Assembly: GCA_003132585.1 (NCBI GenBank)
Contig: PKYG01000106.1
Coordinates: 1-34,607, forward strand
Source of the DNA: Actinomycetota bacterium
GTDB lineage: Bacteria > Actinomycetota > Thermoleophilia > UBA2241
Direction: 5' to 3'
DNA: 34,607 nt
In this document: positions 29,341 through 34,607 of the stretch, piece after piece
Numbering within the stretch: position 1 is the stretch's first letter
Layout: every line of letters starts with the position of its first letter
Notes under the pieces: generated by a model
What the model saw: only the letters and a program-made list of their open reading frames with translations
Told to the model about the DNA's origin: nothing
Database searches by the model: none
Translations under genes and position numbers: made by a program

Positions 29341-30522
29341 GTGAGCGGCGGCGGGCAGATCAGCGACAGCCCGGGCGGCGGCGAGCCGACGCCGCGCAGC
29401 GAGCGCGGCGACGCAGCCGGGCAACCCATGGCAGCGGCAGCGCGCGACGCGATCACGCGCCCGCCGGCGAGCGCCGCCGAAACAAGCCTCGCCGGCGGCG
29501 GGCGCATCCGCCGCTTCGCCTTGGTGCTTCTGCTGACCGGACTCGGAATCGTGCTCGCCGTCGGCGCCCTCAATGCGATCGTCGACCCGTTCGGCATCGT
29601 CGGCACCGGCTTGTTCCCCACCAAGGTGATGGCCGACCGTCAGATCAAAGTCGACCTGGTCGCCGCCCTGCCGGAGGCGCCGCAGGTCGTGATCTTCGGC
29701 TCTTCGCGCGCCTGGAAGCTCAACCCCGAGTTCATTCGCGCGCAGACCGGCCTGGTGACGTTCAACGCGTCCGTCTCCGGCGGGCGTCCACCCGACGCCT
29801 GGGCGTTCGCCAATCTCATCCACGACACGTTCCCCGCAGCGCAACCGAACTACATCTGGATCCTCGACGTGTCGGAGCTCACCAAGGTGCAGCTCGCGGC
29901 CGGGCTGCTCAACGTGCCCGAGCTGCGCCCGTACTTCCCGTCCTTTCTCGTTCTGAGGTCGCGGCTCAAGGACGTCTCGTGGCTGTTCTCGGTCACGACG
30001 GCGCGCGACTCGCTCTCCATCCTTCACCACCTGAGCACGATCCGCGCCAAGGCCGCGCTCCAGCGCAAACACTGGTCGACCTGGGGCTGGTTCACCGATT
30101 CCACACGAGATGTGAAGCTCGACGCCAATCCCGGCCTGCCCAACATCCGGGCCGATATCAAGGACAAGAGCGCAATCTATCGCGACTACTCCGGTCCTGA
30201 CCCGGAGGCGAAACGCTACCTGGAGAAGACCTTGGCGCTCTTCGCCTCGTGGGGCGGCCACGGCATCATCGTCATCCCCCCTTCGGAGCCGGCGCTGATC
30301 ACCGCGCTGCTGCCATTGGGTTGGAGCGACCGCCACCAACAGGTGGTGGACTACCTCGCCACGTTGCACACCACGTACGACTTCACTGTCGTCGACATGA
30401 CATCGCTCAGCTCCTACGGGGGTTCCGCGACGGGCTTCATCGACGGCGTGCACCTGCGCACACCGGAGATGAAGAAGATGATGACGAAGGTTCTCGCGAT
30501 CGCCGGCAGTCAGCTGCGCTGA
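29341..30522 (+). CDS. membrane-anchored SGNH-hydrolase-like protein, probable O-acyltransferase partner (copy 2)
   Basis: The 393-aa paralogue of the SGNH gene at 26620-27825 has the same layout: a Gly/Pro/Ala-rich N-terminus, one membrane helix (about 58-78), the nucleophile block IFGSSRAWK (G120-S121-S122) and DGVH at 368-371. The stretch LGWSDRHQQVVD is almost identical to copy 1; the regions between differ much more. GTG 29341 is 1 nt after the MBOAT stop with no ribosome site, so translation is probably coupled; ATG 29428 is an alternative. Two SGNH partners per MBOAT recall alginate acetylation (AlgJ and AlgX). Different acceptors or sequential transfer are possible. Confidence 0.78.
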   Translation: MSGGGQISDSPGGGEPTPRSERGDAAGQPMAAAARDAITRPPASAAETSLAGGGRIRRFALVLLLTGLGIVLAVGALNAIVDPFGIVGTGLFPTKVMADRQIKVDLVAALPEAPQVVIFGSSRAWKLNPEFIRAQTGLVTFNASVSGGRPPDAWAFANLIHDTFPAAQPNYIWILDVSELTKVQLAAGLLNVPELRPYFPSFLVLRSRLKDVSWLFSVTTARDSLSILHHLSTIRAKAALQRKHWSTWGWFTDSTRDVKLDANPGLPNIRADIKDKSAIYRDYSGPDPEAKRYLEKTLALFASWGGHGIIVIPPSEPALITALLPLGWSDRHQQVVDYLATLHTTYDFTVVDMTSLSSYGGSATGFIDGVHLRTPEMKKMMTKVLAIAGSQLR

Positions 30523-30524
30523 GC

Positions 30525-30562
30525 GTGAGGCGCCGGCGGCGGCGCCGCCCCCGGCGCCTCAC
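30525..30562. terminator. bidirectional GC hairpin between convergent genes
   Basis: Positions 30525-30536 pair perfectly with 30551-30562 (12 bp, GTGAGGCGCCGG type) around a 14-nt GC-rich loop. The hairpin lies between the convergent SGNH copy 2 and cupin genes. There is no strong T-run, common in high-GC genomes. Confidence 0.65.
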
Positions 30563-31041
30563 GTCAGGGCGACGATGAGGTCGCGGGCGGCCGGATAGTC
30601 GCGCAGCAAATCCTCCCGGCCACCCAACTCGAGATCGGCGGCCTCGAAGCCCGGCGTCACGAGGCAGCCCACGAGCGACCACGCGCCCTCGGCGCAGCCG
30701 TGCAGACGCGCTGCCTGCCAGACGCCGGCCGAAACGAGCACCTGGGGGGCCGCCGGCGGTTCGCCGCCGAGGAGCACGGTGTCGGCGACGCGACGGCCGC
30801 TCAGCCGGATCAGCTCGAGCGCTTCGCCCCCTTGGTACAGCCAAAGCTCGTCGGCTTTGAGGCGGTGGAACCGACTCGGCGCCCCGCTCGTGACGAGGAA
30901 GAGGATGGCGGTCGCCGCGCAGCGCCGCCCGCGATCCGTCTCGATCTGCGCGGTCGACCGGTAAGTCTCGCGGAAGAAGCCACCCTCGGAATGCGGTTCG
31001 AGGCCCAGCGTGGCGATGATCTCGGCGGCGGTCGGTCTCAC
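30559..31041 (-). CDS. cupin DUF985 family protein
   Basis: The 160-aa protein has the single-domain cupin pattern of COG3542/DUF985. The motifs are LGLEPHSEGGFFRETYRS near the N-terminus, AILFLVTSGAPSRFHRL and DELWLYQGGEALEL, with His residues that may bind a metal, and SLVGCLVTPGFE near the end. Members are small cytoplasmic proteins; a sugar-epimerase or isomerase role has been suggested, but the function is not settled. GTG 31041 is forced by an in-frame TAG 5 codons upstream; GGAG lies very close to it. The gene follows rnpB on the same strand and converges with the SGNH operon. Confidence 0.85.
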   Translation of the reverse strand: MRPTAAEIIATLGLEPHSEGGFFRETYRSTAQIETDRGRRCAATAILFLVTSGAPSRFHRLKADELWLYQGGEALELIRLSGRRVADTVLLGGEPPAAPQVLVSAGVWQAARLHGCAEGAWSLVGCLVTPGFEAADLELGGREDLLRDYPAARDLIVALT

Positions 31042-31090
31042 CTCTCCAGCCTACCCGATCTCCCCGCCGGCAGACATGGGGACGGAACTG

Positions 31091-31127
31091 GAGAAGCCCC
31101 GCCGTCAGCTGCGCGGCGGGGCTTCTC
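31091..31127 (-). terminator. terminator hairpin of rnpB
   Basis: Positions 31091-31104 and 31114-31127 are perfect reverse complements (14 bp, GAGAAGCCCCGCCG type) with a 9-nt loop. The hairpin begins 4 nt after the RNase P RNA 3' end. The T-run is poor. Confidence 0.75.
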
Positions 31128-31131
31128 TGTA

Positions 31132-31507
31132 GCAAGCCTGTAAGCCGGATTCTGTCGAGGATGGCCATCCATCTCGCCTGCGCGTCGCCGCGCAGATCAT
31201 GCGACCGAAACCCGGAAGCCGGGGCGAGCAACCCCATCGCTCCCCTATTTGGTCTTGCACCAGGCGGGGCTTGCCGAGCCGGCCTGTCACCAGGACCGCT
31301 GGTGAGCTCTTACCTCACCGTTTCACCCTTGCCCGCACCTCCGAAGAGGCCGCTGGCGGTCTGCTCTCTGTTGCGCTTTCCCTCGGGTTTCCCCGGCTGG
31401 ACGTTATCCAGCGCCCTGCTCTGCGGTGTCCGGACTTTCCTCGGCGAGCGGCCTCGCGCGCTCAGAAGAGGCGCGCAACGCCGGAACGCCGCGGCCACCC
31501 GGCTTGC
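31132..31507 (-). ncRNA. rnpB: RNase P RNA, bacterial type A
   Basis: The RNA is the catalytic part of RNase P, which trims tRNA 5' ends. The minus strand carries the universal P4 sequence GAGGAAAGTCCGGAC (31442-31428) and the 3' signature ACAGAATCCGGCTTACAG (31155-31138). Between them lie GGGTGAAACGGTGAGG followed by AAGAGCTCACC, and GCAAGACCAAATAGGGG of the L15 region. P1 is formed by GCAAGCC (31507-31501) and GGCTTGC (31138-31132). The length, about 376 nt, is normal. Exact ends are inferred from P1. The upstream -10 box and downstream hairpin agree. Confidence 0.97.
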
Positions 31508-31513
31508 CTTCGC

Positions 31514-31519
31514 ATTGTA
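31514..31519 (-). promoter_or_regulatory. -10 box of rnpB
   Basis: TACAAT on the minus strand (31519-31514) ends 6 nt before the P1 helix, giving a transcript start at about 31507-31508. A -35 element would lie in the 3' end of pgl but is weak. Confidence 0.6.
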
Positions 31520-31530
31520 CCACCAGGAGA

Positions 31531-32298
31531 TCAGTCGGGAACCGACGCGGCGCGCCGAGCCGGGCTCAGCTCGGCCGCGGCCGCCTCGTCAAGCAGCCAT
31601 GTGAGCACTCCGGCGGACGGCGCGACAGCCTGTGCAGGCACGGCGACCGGCATGCGCAGACCCTCGAGGACCTCGGCGACCATCCCCGCCTTCTCGCCGC
31701 CGGTGACGACGAAAAACACGCGGCGGGCGGCGTCGATCACCGGCAGGGTCAAAGTGAGACGCGAGTCGCCGTCGGGTGCCAGGTTGACGACCACCAGCCG
31801 ATCCTGCTCGGTCACCGCGTCGGTGTGCGGGAACAGCGAAGCCGTGTGCCCGTCGGCGCCGAGACCGAGCAGCACCAGATCGAACACCGGCACATCGGCG
31901 GAGTGGGCGGCGGCGCGCGCCGGAGGCGTGAGGATCTCCTGCTCATAGGCGCGCGCCGCCGCCTCCGGCTCCTCCTCACCGTGCATGCGATGCACGTTCT
32001 CCGGCGGGATCGGCACCTTGCTGATCAGCGTGTCGCGCGCCATGCCGTAGTTGCTCGCGGGCTCCTCGGGCGGCACACAACGCTCGTCGCCCCAGTAGAG
32101 GTGCACGCGCCGCCAGGGGATCTTGACGCTCACCGTCTGGCGCGCGAGCTGCCCGTAGAGGGCGCGCGGCGTGCTGCCGCCGCTCAACACGACAGTGAAC
32201 GCGCCGCGCGCCACCGCGCTCTCTTGCGCGGCGAGCACGAAGAGGCTCGCCGCGCGCTGCGCGACGGCGTCGGCGTCTGTGAGTACTTCGATCTTCAC
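31531..32298 (-). CDS. pgl: 6-phosphogluconolactonase
   Basis: The 255-aa enzyme hydrolyses 6-phosphogluconolactone, the second step of the oxidative pentose phosphate pathway. Motifs are VVLSGGSTPRALYGQL (phosphate binding), VHLYWGDERCVPP, SNYGMARDTL and LVLLGLGADGHTASLFPHT with the catalytic His. The start is GTG 32298, 10 nt after the DUF1805 stop, with a weak ribosome site. The order gnd-zwf-DUF1805-pgl gives a complete glucose-6-phosphate to ribulose-5-phosphate unit. The 3' end carries the rnpB promoter. Confidence 0.96.
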   Translation of the reverse strand: MKIEVLTDADAVAQRAASLFVLAAQESAVARGAFTVVLSGGSTPRALYGQLARQTVSVKIPWRRVHLYWGDERCVPPEEPASNYGMARDTLISKVPIPPENVHRMHGEEEPEAAARAYEQEILTPPARAAAHSADVPVFDLVLLGLGADGHTASLFPHTDAVTEQDRLVVVNLAPDGDSRLTLTLPVIDAARRVFFVVTGGEKAGMVAEVLEGLRMPVAVPAQAVAPSAGVLTWLLDEAAAAELSPARRAASVPD

Positions 32299-32308
32299 GA
32301 CCGCTCGG

Positions 32309-32617
32309 CTACAACTTCTCGAGCGCCTCGCGCCCGCTCATGCCGGCGGCGATGCCGCGTGCGGCAGCGGCCTCGTTGACGACCGTCACCTCAGCGACGA
32401 GCAGGTCGTCGACGGTCGCGATCGCATCCCCGCGCGTCGCCTTGGCCTTGGCCGCCGGATACTCGAACCGCTCGAGCGCGAGCACGTCGAAGGCGCCGCA
32501 GGCGAGCATGCCGACGGCGGTCATGACCGCCACGAGGTTGACCGGCCCGAGCGGGATGACGAAGCCGTCGGCGCGCTTGTCGCCGAGAACGACGATCTCG
32601 TGGCGGGCACCGATCAC
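32309..32617 (-). CDS. DUF1805 (YunC-like) family protein
   Basis: The 102-aa protein has the DUF1805 pattern [36 protein letters not shown] and a C-terminal [10 protein letters not shown]. The structure of the family is known but its function is not. The start is GTG 32617, overlapping the zwf stop as GTGA, so it is translated with zwf; a longer upstream frame is an antisense-like extension of zwf and is rejected. In many actinobacteria opcA lies between zwf and pgl; here this protein takes that position. Confidence 0.85.
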   Translation of the reverse strand: MIGARHEIVVLGDKRADGFVIPLGPVNLVAVMTAVGMLACGAFDVLALERFEYPAAKAKATRGDAIATVDDLLVAEVTVVNEAAAARGIAAGMSGREALEKL

Positions 32618-34230
32618 GGCTGCCTCCAGCGACGCCCGTCGCGCGCCACAAGCCCGTCGGCGGCCTCGGGACCCCACGTGCCGGCCTCGTAGATGCCGAG
32701 CCCGTGACCCGGAGTCGCCGCCCACCGGTCGAGGATCGGCATGACGATGCGCCACGCCTCGTCGACTTGGTCGTCGCGGTTGAACAGCGTCGCATCGCCG
32801 GTCATGCAGTCGAGCAGCAGCGTCTCGTAGGCGCTGAACGGCAGCTCACGCAGCGCCGAACCGTAGCTGAACTTCATCTCCACCGGCTGCAGGCCGATCA
32901 CCTGCCCCGGTGTCTTCGCCTCGAAGCGCAGCGAGAGACCTTCGTCGGGCTGGATCCTGATCACGAGCAGGTTCGGTGGGATCTGGCCGCCGAGCTTCTC
33001 GGCATCGCGGAAGAGCAGATGCGGCGGCCGCTTGAACTGCACGGCGATCTCCGTCGCCTGGTGCGGGAGGCGCTTGCCTGTGCGCAGATAGAAGGGCACG
33101 CCCTGCCAGCGCCAGTTGTCGACAAGCAGCTTGACCGCGGCGTAGGTCTCCGTCGTGGAATTCGGCGACACGCGGTCCTCACGCCGGTAGGCGATCACCG
33201 GCTGCTCATCGATCGTGCCGTCCACGTACTGGCCGCGAACGGCGAACTGATCGACATGCTCAGGTGGTATGGAGCGCACGGCGCGCAGCAGCTTCACCTT
33301 CTCGTCGCGCACGGCATCGGCGCTGAACGCGACGGGCGGTTCCATCGCCGTCAGCGCGAAGAGCTGGACGAGGTGGTTCTGGATCATGTCGCGCAGCGCG
33401 CCGGCCTCTTCGTAGTAGGCGCCCCGGTGTTCCACGCCGAGCGCCTCGGCAGCGGTGATCTGCACGTGGTCGACGAAGCTCCGGTTCCAGACCGGCTCAA
33501 AGATGCCGTTGGCGAAGCGAAAGACGAGGATGTTCTGCACCGTCTCCTTGGCCAGGTAGTGGTCGATCCGGTAGACCTGGTTCTCGGCGAACACCTCGCG
33601 CAGAACGACGTTGAGCTGGTGGGCGCTCTCGAGATCGTGACCGAATGGCTTCTCGACGACGATCCGTGTCCAACCCTGGCCCTCGGGCGCCGCATGTTCG
33701 GCGACGTCACCGGAGGCGCCGCGCCGCGCCAGGCCCGCCGCGCCGAGTTTCTCGATGATCACCGGGAACAGGCTCGGTGGTGTCGCCAGGTAGAAGATGC
33801 GATTGCCCGCCGTGCCCTGTTGCTCATCGAGCTCCGCCAGCAAATCGGCGAGGCGCTGGTAGGCCTGCAGGTCGTCGAAGTCGCCCTGCAGGTAGCGCGC
33901 CTCGCGCACGCAGCTGCCACACGCCTGGTCGATGCGGCTGTCGTCGCCGTAGAAGCTGTCGATCGCTTCCGTCATCGCCGCGCGAAAGTCCGTCTCGCTG
34001 AGCGCACGCCGGCCAAAACCGACGATCGCCATCCGGCTCGGCGACACGTTGTGGCAGGAGAGGTCGTAGAGCGCCGGCACGAGCTTGCGGTGCGTCAGGT
34101 CTCCGGTCGCTCCGAAAATGACCACGGCGCAGGGATCGGGCGGGCGCTCGAGACCGAAGGGGTCGAGCGGCGACGCGCTCGGCCGCGGACGTTCGAGCGC
34201 GTCGTCGAGCTGCTCGTACTCGAGCGCCAT
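32614..34230 (-). CDS. zwf: glucose-6-phosphate 1-dehydrogenase
   Basis: The 538-aa enzyme oxidises glucose-6-phosphate to the lactone, reducing NADP or NAD. The coenzyme loop is [29 protein letters not shown] and [13 protein letters not shown] follow, the last holding the active-site His; the family usually has Gly where Ala precedes the Lys. The C-terminal half has FKRPPHLLF and [18 protein letters not shown] 34230 has AAGGAG 5 nt upstream and overlaps the gnd TGA by 1 nt (TGATG). It is the second gene of the pentose phosphate operon. Confidence 0.97.
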   Translation of the reverse strand: MALEYEQLDDALERPRPSASPLDPFGLERPPDPCAVVIFGATGDLTHRKLVPALYDLSCHNVSPSRMAIVGFGRRALSETDFRAAMTEAIDSFYGDDSRIDQACGSCVREARYLQGDFDDLQAYQRLADLLAELDEQQGTAGNRIFYLATPPSLFPVIIEKLGAAGLARRGASGDVAEHAAPEGQGWTRIVVEKPFGHDLESAHQLNVVLREVFAENQVYRIDHYLAKETVQNILVFRFANGIFEPVWNRSFVDHVQITAAEALGVEHRGAYYEEAGALRDMIQNHLVQLFALTAMEPPVAFSADAVRDEKVKLLRAVRSIPPEHVDQFAVRGQYVDGTIDEQPVIAYRREDRVSPNSTTETYAAVKLLVDNWRWQGVPFYLRTGKRLPHQATEIAVQFKRPPHLLFRDAEKLGGQIPPNLLVIRIQPDEGLSLRFEAKTPGQVIGLQPVEMKFSYGSALRELPFSAYETLLLDCMTGDATLFNRDDQVDEAWRIVMPILDRWAATPGHGLGIYEAGTWGPEAADGLVARDGRRWRQP

Positions 34231-34607
34231 CACTTCTCCTTGACCGCGTGGCCGCCGAACTCGTTGCGCAGCGCCGCCAGCACCTTGGCGCTGAAGGAGT
34301 CGGACTGCCGCGAGCGGAAGCGCGTGAAGAGCGACATCGCGATCACAGGCATGGGCACGGACCGTTCGATCGCCTGCTGTACGGTCCAGCGACCCTCGCC
34401 GGTGTCTTCTACGTAGCCGGCGATCTTCTCCAACCCCGGGTCTTTGGCAAACGCGTCGACGGCGAGCTCGAGCAGCCACGAGCGCACCACGCTGCCCTGG
34501 TTCCAGAGATCGGCGATCGCGGCGAGATCGAGGTCGTAGCCGCTCTCCTTGAGCAGCTCGAAGCCCTCGCCGTACGCCTGCATCATGCCGTACTCGATGC
34601 CGTTGTG
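34230..34607 (-). CDS. gnd: 6-phosphogluconate dehydrogenase (decarboxylating), C-terminal part
   Basis: The 125 residues visible are the C-terminal half of a short-type 6-phosphogluconate dehydrogenase (GntZ/YqeC-like); the N-terminal NAD(P) domain lies beyond the window. [16 protein letters not shown] is the catalytic helix region. [31 protein letters not shown] and [16 protein letters not shown] follow, ending in FGGHAVKEK. This short type is often NAD-preferring, but that cannot be judged here. Its stop overlaps the zwf start by 1 nt, so it is the upstream gene of that operon. Confidence 0.96.
   Translation of the reverse strand, partial: HNGIEYGMMQAYGEGFELLKESGYDLDLAAIADLWNQGSVVRSWLLELAVDAFAKDPGLEKIAGYVEDTGEGRWTVQQAIERSVPMPVIAMSLFTRFRSRQSDSFSAKVLAALRNEFGGHAVKEK

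Noticed and set aside
1-34607. tRNA genes, CRISPR arrays, insertion sequences, prophage or att sites
   Set aside because: Intergenic gaps are short and none shows a cloverleaf with a T-loop motif, spaced repeats, transposase or integrase motifs. The only sizeable direct repeat is the 82-bp pair.

Overview
The window is high-GC DNA with dense gene packing, many GTG starts, purine-rich ribosome sites and overlapping stop/start codons. RNase P RNA is of the bacterial A type. A DUF5317 membrane protein, a protein O-mannosyltransferase-like gene and candidate leaderless starts point to a deep-branching actinobacterium (Thermoleophilia, Coriobacteriia or uncultured relatives). This assignment is inference; no marker gene here fixes it. 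Histidine ammonia-lyase and a complete clostridial-type ornithine oxidation cluster suggest an amino-acid-fermenting, probably anaerobic or microaerophilic organism that uses coenzyme B12.

Layout. (1) 1-980: 5' part of hutH on the minus strand. (2) 1226-3432, plus strand: two tandem, related microproteins of 33 and 32 aa, a membrane HD-GYP c-di-GMP phosphodiesterase and a DUF5317 protein. (3) 3433-7567: an envelope region with a broken ER-type (SipW-like) signal peptidase remnant abutting an 82-bp stray copy of part of the mannosyltransferase gene, then a secreted Ig-like protein facing away from that mannosyltransferase. (4) 7571-17846, minus strand: ord-ortA-ortB-oraS-oraE-mutL-like, then orr, a cyclic 2,3-diphosphoglycerate synthetase-type GTPase and ornithine carbamoyltransferase. 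(5) 17958-26129, minus strand: addB-addA-GGDEF diguanylate cyclase with overlapping ends. (6) 26208-30522: a small membrane protein, then a plus-strand SGNH / MBOAT / SGNH triad that looks like an extracellular polysaccharide O-acylation module. (7) 30559-34607, minus strand: partial gnd, zwf, DUF1805, pgl (oxidative pentose phosphate operon), rnpB and a DUF985 cupin.

How the genes fit together. Orr converts L- to D-ornithine; OraSE (B12 and PLP) moves the terminal amino group to give 2,4-diaminopentanoate; Ord oxidises it to 2-amino-4-ketopentanoate; OrtAB cleaves that with CoA to acetyl-CoA and D-alanine. The MutL-like ATPase probably maintains the mutase. Ornithine carbamoyltransferase links the route to citrulline and carbamoyl phosphate.

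The most unusual observations are: short leader ORFs at leaderless-type positions whose stops overlap the starts of two envelope genes, one with a hairpin hiding the next gene's ribosome site; the tandem ASGAG-x-KW microproteins before the HD-GYP gene; the ornithine cluster joined to a cyclic-diphosphoglycerate synthetase homologue; the paired-SGNH acyltransferase module; and the rearranged signal-peptidase locus. I see no tRNA, CRISPR array, insertion sequence or prophage.
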